A DNA stretch of 64,000 nucleotides from Legionella santicrucis (lineage in GTDB: Bacteria > Pseudomonadota > Gammaproteobacteria > Legionellales > Legionellaceae). The notes below the pieces were generated by a model, which made no database searches, was not told the DNA's origin, and saw only the letters and a program-made list of their open reading frames with translations. Shown here piece after piece: positions 47,171 to 57,233 of this stretch. Location of the stretch: positions 349,904 through 413,903 of the forward strand of contig NZ_LNYU01000085.1 in assembly GCF_001468135.1 (NCBI RefSeq). The letters are read 5' to 3'. The first letter of the stretch is position 1. Each line of letters opens with the position of its first letter. The position numbers were made by a program, and so were the translations under genes.

Positions 47171-47334
47171 TGTCTCAAATTTTCAATTTAATACAGTCAA
47201 AATTTCATATAACATAAATCAACCACTTAGATCGCCACAATATCTAAATGATCAAATATTAGACAATAAATACAAAAAAACTTATAATATATGCGATTTA
47301 AACAGATAACACAGAAAATTTTATGAGATGAGCC

Positions 47335-48423
47335 ATGGTAGAAGATTTGTTAAGTAATATAGGCAACCTCTCACAATGTGGTCGGCATTGGGGAAAAGAG
47401 GTGGATTTAAGTCAAATAACCCACTTTTCTGGAAAATCAGAGGCATTGGAAACAAACATAAATGGCGTCCTTGGACTCAATGGCAATGAACCTGGCCAAG
47501 GCCCCTTTTGTATCTTACATAACATTGAAAATAGCCCAATTAAGATGATTTGGACTGCAGGACTTACTGGATGCATGGGGTTGGCCATTACAGGTAGAGA
47601 TAATTTAGGTCGATTGAATGTTTTCTTTAGCCATGCGCGACATTATGATAAAGCCGACGCAACCCATGATAAAAACAATCCTATTTATTGGGCTCGTCGT
47701 TTTATTCAAGAGCACCAAGATGTGCGTATATTTTGGGGAAGTGATTTTTTCTTTGGCACTCGCCATACCCATGAAGGAATATATCATCGCCAACAGGCAC
47801 AAATAAAACTAAGCAATGCATTAGGTTGCTGGGTTCGTTTAAATGATTCTGTTATATCCAGAGAGTTAGTCTTCTTACCTAAATTAGGTCTTTTAAAACC
47901 AGGAAGACCTTCTGAAATTTATGTTCAATTAGAAAAAGAACAAGATTTACAGCATAAAGTCGCGTTTTCTCAAAGTAAATGTTTACAACAATTTGAATTT
48001 GATAGAGCACTTAAAGAAAGTATTGATCAACAATTGCAGCGTGCAAAAAGAGACCGGAATAAATCAATTAGATTTTATTTTCAAGATCAATTTCGTGACA
48101 CTAAAATTGCTGTTTTGCAACTTTTATCGGATGCTTATCATGTTGGTAATTTTGATATTATTCAACATCTTGCTGTTTATGCTCGAAAAAAAGAATCCCC
48201 ATTTTCTGGATCTAAAACTGGCATTAGCTCAAATACCGCGAAACTCATACTCGCAGCATTTGAAGATTCACTTGAAAAAATTAGAAATATGAATAAAAAC
48301 GGATGTGGCTTAGCAGAAAATGGTTTTCAAATAGGCTACAAACAATTTCTAGAACTCACTAATACAATGGATTCTAGTGAATTCTATCAGAAAGATAAAA
48401 CGATAGACTGGCGACCATCTTAA
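47335..48423 (+). CDS. Uncharacterised protein with deamidase-like LTGC...H motif
   Basis: A 362-residue soluble protein, no signal peptide, family not recognised. Residues near 80-110 read WTAGLTGCMGLAITGRD, then LNVFFSHARHYDK: a Cys preceded by L-T/S-G and a His 20 residues later on a neighbouring beta strand. CNF1, BLF1 and CheD deamidases use L-S-G-C and a His 12-17 residues on, so an effector that deamidates host glutamines is conceivable. A helical C-terminal part follows (SIDQQLQRAKRDRNKSIRFY). It sits among effector-like genes. Confidence 0.55.
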   Translation: MVEDLLSNIGNLSQCGRHWGKEVDLSQITHFSGKSEALETNINGVLGLNGNEPGQGPFCILHNIENSPIKMIWTAGLTGCMGLAITGRDNLGRLNVFFSHARHYDKADATHDKNNPIYWARRFIQEHQDVRIFWGSDFFFGTRHTHEGIYHRQQAQIKLSNALGCWVRLNDSVISRELVFLPKLGLLKPGRPSEIYVQLEKEQDLQHKVAFSQSKCLQQFEFDRALKESIDQQLQRAKRDRNKSIRFYFQDQFRDTKIAVLQLLSDAYHVGNFDIIQHLAVYARKKESPFSGSKTGISSNTAKLILAAFEDSLEKIRNMNKNGCGLAENGFQIGYKQFLELTNTMDSSEFYQKDKTIDWRPS

Positions 48424-48499
48424 GAATTAGACATCTTTGTGGCTGAATTATAACAACTAGTCCAAAATAGTACTATAGTAAGGAAAAAATAGAGTAATT

Positions 48500-50353
48500 G
48501 TGAATATAAAAAAACAATGGCCATTATTCATCACCTATTTTGCACTAGCAGGTTTGGGGCTATACCTCATTTTACAAATCGTTAGTCCCGCTTATGCTAA
48601 CATCCCTTTATTCTTGTTATTAACAATCTGTGGAATCCCATTATTAGCACAAATTATCTTCAAATTATTCAATGGAAATTTTGGTGCTGATTTATTAGCT
48701 GCATTAGCACTCATCAGTGGTGTCATCTTACATGAGTATCTCGCATCGGCAATAATTATTTTGATGCTTTCGAGTGGCCAATCGTTAGAACGTTATGCTA
48801 TGAAAAAAGCATCTTCGGTATTATTAACGCTTGCTGAGCGTATGCCTTCCATAACACATCGTAAAATAAATAATCATATCGAAGATATTCCCTTAAACAA
48901 TATTCGCCTCCATGACGAAATTGCAATTTATCCGCATGAGACATGCCCTATTGATGGCATCGTTATTGAAGGTCATGGATCCATGGATGAATCCTATCTT
49001 ACAGGAGAACCTTATCAAATATCAAAAGCTCCCGGAGCTTTTGTTTTGTCCGGAGCGATAAATGGCGAATCAGTATTAGTGATAAAAACTACGCGTCTAG
49101 TCTCTGACTCCCGCTATACCTCAATCGTAAAAGTTTTAGAGGAGGCAGAACAGAAGCGTCCTTTAATAAGGCGACTTGGTGATCAGATAGGTATGTTATT
49201 TGGACCTATTGCGTTAATATTTTCAATTGCAGCCTGGTATTTTACTGGAGATGCAACAAGATTCTTGGCTGTTTTAGTCATAGCAACTCCATGTCCTCTG
49301 CTTATTGCAATTCCTATTACAATTATCAGTGCCATATCAAAAGCGGCTAGAAAATCTATTATTATTAAAGATCCGACAGTGCTTGAACAATTGCCTGTAT
49401 GTAAAACTGCAATTTTTGATAAAACGGGAACGTTAACCTATGGCAAACCAGTACTCACAGAGATAACGACCACCTCTCATTACACCAAAGAGTATGTGCT
49501 TCAATATACCGCAAGCCTTGAGCGTTATTCAAAGCATCCTCTTTCTTCGGCTATTTTAGATGCTGCTGAAAAAAAACATCTTGTACTACTTCAATCATCC
49601 AATATTTCTGAAATCCCTGGTCAGGGATTAGTAGGGATGATTAATAATCATATAATACACATAACCGGTAGAAAAAAATTATTAAATACACACCCGCAAT
49701 TCACGTCCATGTTATCTGATGAGAAAGAAGGCCTTGAGTGTATTGTACTTATTGATGATAACATTGTGGCAACACTTCACTTTCACGACGAAGCTCGACC
49801 CGAAAGTAAGCCTTTTATAGGACATTTAAAACCGGCCCATCAATTTAACAAGGTTATGATAATTTCTGGAGACAGGGAATCAGAAGTTACTTATCTTGGA
49901 CAGCAATTACGTGTAACTGAAATTCATGCCTCACAAACCCCAGAACAAAAATTGACCATCGTTCGTCAAGAGGTAGAAAAAGCGCCTACTGTGTTCATGG
50001 GGGATGGTATTAATGATGCTCCGGCTTTGACTGCTGCAACAGTTGGCATTGCATTTGGGGAGTTCAGTAATGTTACTGCAGAAGCTGCGGGTGCAGTTAT
50101 TATGGAAAATACCTTTAATAAGGTCGATGAACTTATCCATCTTAGTCTGAATACAAGGAAAATTGTTTTACAAAGTGCTGTGGGTGGTATGTTCTTAAGC
50201 ATCATTGGAATGTTTTTTGCTGCACTGGGCTATGTTCCACCTGTAACAGGAGCCATCCTTCAGGAAATTATTGATATATTGGCGATAATGAATGCTTTGA
50301 GATTAACATGGGAAACAGACATTAAAATTGATTTGCCACAATACACTGCATAA
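48500..50353 (+). CDS. P1B-type heavy-metal ATPase without N-terminal metal-binding domain
   Basis: A 617-residue inner-membrane metal pump starting at GTG 48500. The phosphorylation motif DKTGTLTYGKP, actuator YLTGEP, and hinge GDGINDAPALTAATVGIAFG are present. The membrane metal site is TPCPLLIAIP, i.e. Cys-Pro-Leu where copper pumps have CPC, which suggests another cation. There is no HMA domain or Cys/His-rich tail; the protein begins directly with membrane helices. It stands alone after the deamidase-like gene. Substrate unknown. Confidence 0.9.
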   Translation: MNIKKQWPLFITYFALAGLGLYLILQIVSPAYANIPLFLLLTICGIPLLAQIIFKLFNGNFGADLLAALALISGVILHEYLASAIIILMLSSGQSLERYAMKKASSVLLTLAERMPSITHRKINNHIEDIPLNNIRLHDEIAIYPHETCPIDGIVIEGHGSMDESYLTGEPYQISKAPGAFVLSGAINGESVLVIKTTRLVSDSRYTSIVKVLEEAEQKRPLIRRLGDQIGMLFGPIALIFSIAAWYFTGDATRFLAVLVIATPCPLLIAIPITIISAISKAARKSIIIKDPTVLEQLPVCKTAIFDKTGTLTYGKPVLTEITTTSHYTKEYVLQYTASLERYSKHPLSSAILDAAEKKHLVLLQSSNISEIPGQGLVGMINNHIIHITGRKKLLNTHPQFTSMLSDEKEGLECIVLIDDNIVATLHFHDEARPESKPFIGHLKPAHQFNKVMIISGDRESEVTYLGQQLRVTEIHASQTPEQKLTIVRQEVEKAPTVFMGDGINDAPALTAATVGIAFGEFSNVTAEAAGAVIMENTFNKVDELIHLSLNTRKIVLQSAVGGMFLSIIGMFFAALGYVPPVTGAILQEIIDILAIMNALRLTWETDIKIDLPQYTA

Positions 50354-50585
50354 AAATTCTTTGGCAGAGTCCCCTTTTTATGTGAAAAACCATCCCCTTG
50401 CATACAGGTATAGCAATAGAAATTTTGATATTTTTGGTTTTATTAGGATACGACCAATCTATTTTATGATGTTTTTTGAATTTTCGATTGATTCCCAATT
50501 GAACATACATGCTCTGGAGAATTTATATAAGAATCATTTTGAAACAACCAGATTTCATTTAAATCATTTGGATGGTATTTTGCGC

Positions 50586-50591
50586 TATAAT
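50586..50591 (+). promoter_or_regulatory. Candidate -10 box for the following gene
   Basis: A consensus TATAAT lies about 34 bases before the ATG at 50625. No good -35 box at 17 bases is visible, so this is tentative. The rest of 50354-50618 has no supported gene. Confidence 0.4.
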
Positions 50592-50624
50592 AAATAGAGC
50601 TAATGATACCAGAGGAGAATGAAT

Positions 50625-51203
50625 ATGGTACATATATATGAAGGTGAAGGCCAAGTTAACAAATTAGCGCGAAAAATAGCAATAAAAGCGGCTCTTCACG
50701 AAAAGACTGAGGGACTTATTAATAGAAAAAAAGTACCAGATCATGCAGCATCAGTTAGGGCCATTGCCAAACTTTTGAATAAAATAGAATCATATGACAC
50801 AAAAAACGGATTTGATGACGGTAAAAATACTGCCTATTATGCACAACAAATAGCAGAAGGTTTTGAGCGAGAACTAAAAGCTTTTTTGGCAGACACGAAA
50901 CATATAAAAAAAGATAGCCATGATTATAACCAACGTGTAAGTACTTTTAATGATAATTGTCACCAAATTATAGTGCAAAATATAAAAGGAGTATCTCGTG
51001 AGCCAACTTTCTGGAATTTTATAGCGCCAGCAATTAATGGCTTCTTGAAACTTATTGGGGCTGAACCCTATAAATATGATACAACTAAATTTGCTAAAAA
51101 CCAGGATATTAGGGAGGGACTTAGAGAATTAAAAGATACTGGAGTTGGAAAAGATAAAATTGAAGAGATTGATAAGGGAAATGAATATACTGGCCCAGGT
51201 TAA
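50625..51203 (+). CDS. Hypothetical protein, effector-like
   Basis: About 192 residues. ATG 50625 (MVHIYEGEGQVN) is preferred because AGGAG lies seven bases upstream; ATG 50619 is too close to it. The protein is helical, basic and polar without signal peptide or membrane helix, apart from a short hydrophobic stretch FIAPAINGFLKLIGAE. It ends in a charged tail KDTGVGKDKIEEIDKGNEYTG, similar in character to Dot/Icm signals. No family recognised. Confidence 0.55.
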   Translation: MVHIYEGEGQVNKLARKIAIKAALHEKTEGLINRKKVPDHAASVRAIAKLLNKIESYDTKNGFDDGKNTAYYAQQIAEGFERELKAFLADTKHIKKDSHDYNQRVSTFNDNCHQIIVQNIKGVSREPTFWNFIAPAINGFLKLIGAEPYKYDTTKFAKNQDIREGLRELKDTGVGKDKIEEIDKGNEYTGPG

Positions 51204-51326
51204 TGAACTTATAGTCTCGTTTGAATGCTATTAAACCCAAGAAATTGGCTTCTAGATCGCATTGCCGCATTAATGTTAGGGCGTGTTGATAATTAACGAT
51301 CAACTCACCTAATAATTAACATCATA

Positions 51327-52589
51327 TTAATACACTCGAACTTTTGGCAGCTCCGACCATCGGGTAGTATAGGCCGGTGATTTAAGCTCTGCACACATGG
51401 CCCAAGGCTTGGAATAGCCTTCAGCAGCCAAACGAATCGTACTACGACCGTATTTTTGATTGATTTGGTCAAAAACACTCATTAACTGTTCAGTGTGATG
51501 AAGTTGTTCGTCACTAGGCTGATGAAACAAATCTAATTGACGTAGATCTTTGGGAGTTAAGTCTTTAAGACACACTCCTGCTTTTTTATAATAATACCCC
51601 AGTTTAAAAATACGCCTTAAGCATCGCTTGGCAATTGTAGTAATTAATTGTAAATCATCAGTTGGATTAATGAATTTAAATTCTATCGATTGGAAATGCT
51701 GCGCTAAATCCTTCCGAAATCGATTCGTATGAACAAAAACCTCTATACGCTGGCAAACCAAATGTTGATACCGCATTTTCTCCACCACCCTAGCACAATG
51801 ACTACTCACCGATTCAGCAATAAAAGAAAATTGGGTTTGTATCTGACCAAAGCTTTTTGAAGACATAATGTTTTGTTTCAGCTCTACCTCCTCTAAGCCC
51901 CCACAAGAAATTCCTTGAAGCTCCATGGCAGTACGCATCAAAATAACATTAAAATCTTTTTTCAAAAGATGAGGATTGGTCATTGCCAAATCGTAGGCAG
52001 TGTGGATTCCTCGTGTCATTAACCTCTTTTCCCATTGCCGCCCTACTCCCCAAACATCACCTACTGAAACTTGCTGAAGCAATTGTTCTCGATTTGAAGA
52101 GATGTGAAACACAGGGACTTTAAACACCTTTTTACATAAATGATTGGCCACTTTTGCTAATGTTTTTGTCGCTCCAATGCCAATGGATGTAGATATTCCC
52201 GTATACCTTAAAATTTTCTTTTGTAATTCCTGACAAAAACCTTCATGAAGACTGGTGGATAAACTGCTTAAATCCAAAAAAGCCTCATCAATGGAGTAAA
52301 CCTCTACATGGGGCCAAGTTTCTTCAATCGTACACATCACACGATGACTGATATTGCCATACAATGTGTAATTGGAAGAAAAAGCTTTGATGCCATACTG
52401 TACACAACGGTCTTTAATTTTAAAATAAGGCTCGCCCATGGCAATCCCTAACGCTTTGGCTTCATTTGAACGTGCAATACAACATCCATCATTATTGGAC
52501 AACACCACAATGGGGGTGTCTTTTAAATCAGGACGAAACAAACGTTCGCAGCTTGCATAAAAATTATTACAATCAATTAGAGCAAACAT
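51327..52589 (-). CDS. umuC: Y-family DNA polymerase, UmuC type
   Basis: A 420-residue translesion polymerase, the catalytic subunit of Pol V. MFALIDCNNFYASCERLFRPDL begins the palm; VYSIDEAFLDLS holds the catalytic Asp-Glu; GIGATKTLAKVANHLCKK and GVGRQWEKRL are the DNA-contacting helices; the C-terminal DUF4113-like end GRSTIRLAAEG and MSPAYTTRWSELPKV-like ending (here LKSPAYTTRW) are typical of UmuC. No umuD lies next to it on either side, so it is an orphan here; such genes are often plasmid- or island-borne. Confidence 0.93.
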   Translation of the reverse strand: MFALIDCNNFYASCERLFRPDLKDTPIVVLSNNDGCCIARSNEAKALGIAMGEPYFKIKDRCVQYGIKAFSSNYTLYGNISHRVMCTIEETWPHVEVYSIDEAFLDLSSLSTSLHEGFCQELQKKILRYTGISTSIGIGATKTLAKVANHLCKKVFKVPVFHISSNREQLLQQVSVGDVWGVGRQWEKRLMTRGIHTAYDLAMTNPHLLKKDFNVILMRTAMELQGISCGGLEEVELKQNIMSSKSFGQIQTQFSFIAESVSSHCARVVEKMRYQHLVCQRIEVFVHTNRFRKDLAQHFQSIEFKFINPTDDLQLITTIAKRCLRRIFKLGYYYKKAGVCLKDLTPKDLRQLDLFHQPSDEQLHHTEQLMSVFDQINQKYGRSTIRLAAEGYSKPWAMCAELKSPAYTTRWSELPKVRVY

Positions 52590-53040
52590 CTTAAAAAAGC
52601 TCTCTTTTGGGTCCGCCTACTCCTGTCCTTATTGCGCTTCGGTGTCATAATAATGTATTTTTTGATTATTGTTACAAATATCATAAGCCTAGAAAAATAG
52701 ATTGTAAATCTCACCGCAAAACTAATTTATTGGAAACTACTATTAATTTTTCGAAAATATTAGAAAAAATTTCTTAACTTTTTGCACAGACAAAGGCTCC
52801 ATTGCGAAAGGATCGTTAAAGTGGGAAATATCTAATAATAAAGGTTAATCATCACACACGCTTACTCTAGGTAAACCTAACTCGACTTTATTCTATAATG
52901 GAATTTAATGTATGAATATTATTCTTTTAAGCATAATAATGAACTAATTAATTTAATTTTATAATCCTCCTTTCTCATCTATTCCATACAGAAACAACTA
53001 GATTCCAAAAAATATTTTTAATATGTTAGGAGAATTGTAA
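52590..53040. other. Intergenic region upstream of umuC and the next gene
   Basis: A 451-bp divergent spacer. A TATAAT (about 52894-52899) is a possible -10 for the rightward gene, with no obvious -35. No SOS-type LexA box was found near umuC. No gene recognised. Confidence 0.3.
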
Positions 53041-53454
53041 ATGAAAGCAACCTATCAAGATCATTTAAAATCAAAATTTAAACCAACTTTTTTTGGCTTA
53101 TTTGAGACACAGTATGATTCTTTACTCAAAAATGTATATGCCTATATATATGATAAGCCTATTTGGTCTCCTCCTGCCATCACGTGCAAAGGTCCTGTTT
53201 CTGGAGGATGTAGAAATATAACCTTAGCTGAAATTCAAGGACAGTTTGAGATGTATGGATATAACCCGAAGTTACAAGCCAAGGCGCTAGCAAGAGTTGA
53301 AAAATACGTTACAGATTTTGAAGCAGCTACGGTATTGAAGCCCACTCGAGAGGAAACGGAACGCTTATTGGCAGTGCGCGATTATTTCCGAGATCATATC
53401 AAAAAGGCAACAATCGACTCAGCTCATGAAGGCTCGCTTTATACACCAAGATAA
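53041..53454 (+). CDS. Hypothetical protein
   Basis: A 137-residue soluble protein not recognised as a family. The middle KGPVSGGCRNITLAEIQGQFEMYG and the end HIKKATIDSAHEGSLYTPR are distinctive; helices elsewhere. AGGAG lies eight bases before the ATG, so it is likely translated. No signal peptide. Isolated between umuC and the large fusion oxidoreductase; the 274-bp gap after it holds nothing recognisable. Confidence 0.55.
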   Translation: MKATYQDHLKSKFKPTFFGLFETQYDSLLKNVYAYIYDKPIWSPPAITCKGPVSGGCRNITLAEIQGQFEMYGYNPKLQAKALARVEKYVTDFEAATVLKPTREETERLLAVRDYFRDHIKKATIDSAHEGSLYTPR

Positions 53455-53728
53455 CTATAAAACACTATAATTTATATACGAAAGATGGGTTCTCTATTGT
53501 GAACCCCATCCTCATGCAGCACATCGCCCCAGTAACTACAGCAGTCTTTAGAGCACATGCTCTTTAGGCCTAGGTTGCTGGATTGCTTCACTTTCGTTCA
53601 ATGACAACTAGCTTTTATCCTGATGCCCAAAGAAATGACATGTATCACGAACACTTGCTGACTCAGCGTCTATTATTAGTTTGACCATTAGAGTAAATTA
53701 ACCCCATGCAACGTGGTAAAAAGCACTC

Positions 53729-56575
53729 CTACTGCAATCCATGCAAGGATTCATTTATGGTATTGTAATCAAATTGGAATCCGCTCTCGAGTAATCTTTT
53801 CGGCTGTACTCGTTCAGAATCTGTTAAGATAACAGAGGATTCGCCGATTAGTAATTTTAATACAGATTCAGGTAGAGGCACCCCGGGCGCCCACTTAATT
53901 AATCGCAACTCTCTCAGCATTTCAGAATTACTACAGGGTTGTGGAGCAGTTATATTTATTGAGCCATCAATAAGCGTGTCGTTGTTAGCAATAAATTCAA
54001 TAGCTTTCGCAACGTCTTTGATATGTACAAAGGGAACAAATTGATTACCCGAACCAAATCGACCTGCACCGAAAAAACCAGAGAGGCGATAATAAGGCAA
54101 AAGACCACCTGTATTAGAGAGAACATGTCCAAGTCTTAAATTAACCACGTTACAATTTGCTTTATTTGCTCTTTCTTCGATTTCTTTACATACGTCTACT
54201 CTGAATTTTGTTCCAGGATCGCTACCCAAAACGGGCTCACTGCCTTCAGTCAAAATCGTATCGCCAGCACTTCCATAAAATCCTGCTGCTGAGGCTTGTA
54301 GGTATTTTAATGGTTTTTCGCGAGCTCTATCTATATTCTGAATTATGGTGTCAATTACTTGAAAACGTGATTCGGCTATATCTGATTTTACTGAAGAAGT
54401 CCATCTATTAGCACCCGGATTTGATCCGCTTAAATTTAATATAATTGTATTTTTGTCAATTAAATCAGACCAATCATCATTAATAGATCTGACTTTGACT
54501 CCATCAATGTTGAGTTGTGTCTGTGCAGAACGACTTAAGCAATAGACGTCATATCCCTTTCTGATAAACTCCAAACAAACCTCTTGGCCAATCATTCCGG
54601 AACCACCTGCTATAATAATCCTTTTATCCTTTGCAACATCCTTTTTGTCAATTTGGAAGTGACCATAATAATGCAATAACGTACCAATCATAGGAAAAGA
54701 AATTTTGCCATCAAATTTCCACCCATCTTCTGTTGGTTTTTCGATCCACTCTGATTTGGGTAATAAAAACGTCGGTAATGGTATTTGGAATGAATCAAAG
54801 AATGTCAAACCTTGAGATTCATATTTTAATGATTTATCGGATTGAAGTTTTATTTGGTAAATAAATCGAAACGCTTTATCTAGAAAACCACCGATACCCT
54901 CACTTAAATACATTTGTTGGTTAAACCCGCGATAAACCGAGTGTGTGGTTGAATAGGTTTTCTGTTGAGGAGTGTTATAGCCAAATGCCCTACTCCAACG
55001 TTGTACGTCTTTAGATAAATTGACTACTTGTGCATAAAATGGTTGCTGATTCATATTACGGGGAAAACCTGCAAAAGCGCCCAGTATCTTTGCAAAAGAT
55101 GAAGGCTTTTCTACGGTAACAACACCTGTACCACTACCACCAATACTTGAAGTTTTAAACTCTTTTACATGATTATCCAGTTGATTGAGTTTAGGAAAAA
55201 CGCTGCCGAATACAGAAGATGGCGCATCATCAGTTATTGATAAGCGAGGGGCCTGCCAATATCTTAACTTCGTTGAGCCACCTAAGCTGAACGATACAAA
55301 ATATTCAAATATACTTCGCTGTAGCGAAGGAAAAATACTACTTGCAGCCCGCATTACCCCATTTCTTATCATTTTAAGTAGCGGATTTTGAACTTGTCCT
55401 ACAGACGCAATCAAATCCGCAACATTTTGCACTGTTTTAGCACGTGGTTTTCGTTCTTGCTCGTACTCAGATATGCCTTCTAAATAATCAACTCGGTTGA
55501 GCTTAGAAGCCAAGCACGCCGCATCTTCGATACATAAACCAGCTCCCTGAGCAATATTTGGTGCAGTAGCATGAGCAGCATCCCCCATCAACACCACTCG
55601 GTTGTCTTGTGATGTCCAAGGAAATTGTTCAACTCCTTGAATTTTAGCAATATCTGTTCTTAGTATTTTGTACGTCGAATTAATTAATTCTTCATAATCA
55701 ACTACAATCTCACCAGAATCTGTTCGAATAGGTTTCCATTCTTTAACCAACTCTTTCAGAAATTCCTTGGTATCCTCATTAACTACCTGAACACCGTTAA
55801 TTGGCGATAAATATTTGTGATCTTTTTGTGTTTTAACAGCAATAAACCAGAAGGCATTTGGTGGTTTTAGTGGAACATAACCAAAGCGAATTTCATGATT
55901 TCCATACTTTTTAGAAGTGCCGTTTCCCCATGTTTCGAATGCTTGGGACCACCATTTATGTTGGGTATCTGCAGGAAGTTGAGTATTTGCCCGAAAATAT
56001 GTATAACCAAGATCGGTCTCGAGGACTGGAGGTAGTTCTAATTCAGACATCAGACAATTTCTGATTTTTGAATGAATACCATCACAAGCGACGAGTAAAT
56101 CACCTTTATACTTAGTACCATCAACATTAACCACAATTTGATCATTGTCTCTTTCGTATCCGCTAATTTTTTGTGACGTTATGATTTCAACATCATCTCG
56201 ATTTTTTAAACCTGCTGACAGCATATTGATTAAATCATCACGGTTTAAACATTGGACAGGGAATCGGTCGCCAAAATCTTCATTTGCTCGTGCCAATATT
56301 TTGCCATCTGCATTTCGGTAGCTCGGAAATGGCATGATATAACCAAATTGTTCTATAAAATTTTGATAGTTGGGTATATTCTTTAAGACAGTCTGGCTTG
56401 GTGGCCAAATGCCTATTCCTCCACCAATACTTTGCTCATTACTATCGCAAAATGGCCGAGATTCGAATAAGGTTATATGAAACTTAACATTTTTATTACC
56501 ATGGATTAATAAATTAGCCAAAGTCAATCCCGAGATACCACCACCGACTATTAGAACATGAACTGATTTAACCAT
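53729..56575 (-). CDS. Three-part fusion: FAD monooxygenase, DUF4166-like domain and NAD-dependent epimerase
   Basis: About 948 residues, start ATG 56575 with AAGGAT six bases upstream. Residues 1-400: class A flavin monooxygenase, with VLIVGGGISGLTLANLL, the DG motif ACDGIHSKIR and GDAAHATAPNIAQGAG. Residues about 490-640: a domain with FAKILGAFAGFP, VYRGFNQQMYLSEGIGG and a C-terminal ISFPMIGTLLHYYGHF, resembling DUF4166. Residues about 645-945: a TIGR01777-type epimerase (IIIAGGSGMIGQEVCLEFI, SAAGFYGSAGD, RLGHVLSNTGGLLP). Each part is usually separate, so the fusion hints at sequential oxidation and reduction of one lipid- or pigment-like substrate. No signal peptide. Confidence 0.8.
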   Translation of the reverse strand: MVKSVHVLIVGGGISGLTLANLLIHGNKNVKFHITLFESRPFCDSNEQSIGGGIGIWPPSQTVLKNIPNYQNFIEQFGYIMPFPSYRNADGKILARANEDFGDRFPVQCLNRDDLINMLSAGLKNRDDVEIITSQKISGYERDNDQIVVNVDGTKYKGDLLVACDGIHSKIRNCLMSELELPPVLETDLGYTYFRANTQLPADTQHKWWSQAFETWGNGTSKKYGNHEIRFGYVPLKPPNAFWFIAVKTQKDHKYLSPINGVQVVNEDTKEFLKELVKEWKPIRTDSGEIVVDYEELINSTYKILRTDIAKIQGVEQFPWTSQDNRVVLMGDAAHATAPNIAQGAGLCIEDAACLASKLNRVDYLEGISEYEQERKPRAKTVQNVADLIASVGQVQNPLLKMIRNGVMRAASSIFPSLQRSIFEYFVSFSLGGSTKLRYWQAPRLSITDDAPSSVFGSVFPKLNQLDNHVKEFKTSSIGGSGTGVVTVEKPSSFAKILGAFAGFPRNMNQQPFYAQVVNLSKDVQRWSRAFGYNTPQQKTYSTTHSVYRGFNQQMYLSEGIGGFLDKAFRFIYQIKLQSDKSLKYESQGLTFFDSFQIPLPTFLLPKSEWIEKPTEDGWKFDGKISFPMIGTLLHYYGHFQIDKKDVAKDKRIIIAGGSGMIGQEVCLEFIRKGYDVYCLSRSAQTQLNIDGVKVRSINDDWSDLIDKNTIILNLSGSNPGANRWTSSVKSDIAESRFQVIDTIIQNIDRAREKPLKYLQASAAGFYGSAGDTILTEGSEPVLGSDPGTKFRVDVCKEIEERANKANCNVVNLRLGHVLSNTGGLLPYYRLSGFFGAGRFGSGNQFVPFVHIKDVAKAIEFIANNDTLIDGSINITAPQPCSNSEMLRELRLIKWAPGVPLPESVLKLLIGESSVILTDSERVQPKRLLESGFQFDYNTINESLHGLQ

Positions 56576-56659
56576 GTTTTTATCCTTCACTATGCCAGTT
56601 ATTGCCTATAAAATATAAATAAATTAGCACAATATGCTCATGAATTAAATGATATGGGT

Positions 56660-56689
56660 TATATTTTTGCGATCGCGCGCAAAAATATA
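56660..56689. promoter_or_regulatory. Perfect 12-bp palindrome upstream of the fusion gene
   Basis: TATATTTTTGCG and CGCAAAAATATA are exact inverse copies around ATCGCG, 85 bp upstream of the fusion gene start. With no gene reading into it, an operator for a dimeric repressor is more likely than a terminator. Confidence 0.45.
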
Positions 56690-56798
56690 TTAATTTGGCT
56701 TATGAATAGTCTAAGCGATAATACCATTTAAGCAGGTCTAATTAAATATCTAGAAAAAACAGTGGATATAATTTATTTTTGCACCCATTTTAACTCCA

Positions 56799-57233
56799 AT
56801 GAAAAAGATGGTAAGGATATTCCTCAGCGAAGAAGGAAAAGCGGTGCTAAATCGTTTGCGACTGAATCAAAGCTCAAAGATAGGTGAGCGAGCGCATTAT
56901 GTATTACTATCTAATGAAGGCAACTCTGTCTCAGAAATAGCAAAACATCTAAGCCGGAATGAACATACAATCAGGTTGTGGCCCCACCGTTATATAGAAA
57001 ATGGAGTGGTAGGATTAGCGACTCGAAACAAACCAGGCCGTCTTGCAAAGAAAGCGCCTGTGATTGAATCCCATCTTACCGATGCTGCGAAAAAAGCAGG
57101 TATCGTAAAATCGTTGATGAAATCAGCCAAAATGCGGTCCAGGATATTGAACTACTATTCGCGGATGAATCCCCACTTGTCGCATCAACTCTATGTAAAC
57201 CGCGGCTGGTTTAAGCGCGGTGAAAAAAAGTAG
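56799..57233 (+). pseudogene. IS630-family transposase, 5' remnant
   Basis: The frame opens with the IS630 helix-turn-helix: VRIFLSEEGKAVLNRL, ISE-like VSEIAKHLSRNEHTIRLW and GLATRNKPGRLAK. The catalytic first Asp region FADES appears in another frame (RKIVDEISQNAVQDIELLFADES), and the line then returns to the first frame as YVNRGWFKRGEKK, so the gene has at least two frameshifts and a deletion between the DNA-binding and DDE parts. It ends abruptly at an inverted repeat at 57226-57291. The 3' part of a related transposase lies at 61715. Confidence 0.75.

Noticed and set aside
47993..48292. A 99-codon plus-strand frame inside the deamidase-like gene
   Set aside because: Out-of-frame shadow with an AT-driven hydrophobic translation and no ribosome site.
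50328..50597. An 89-codon plus-strand frame overlapping the ATPase end
   Set aside because: The first part is the ATPase read in another frame, and the end contains the TATAAT used by the next gene; no ribosome site.
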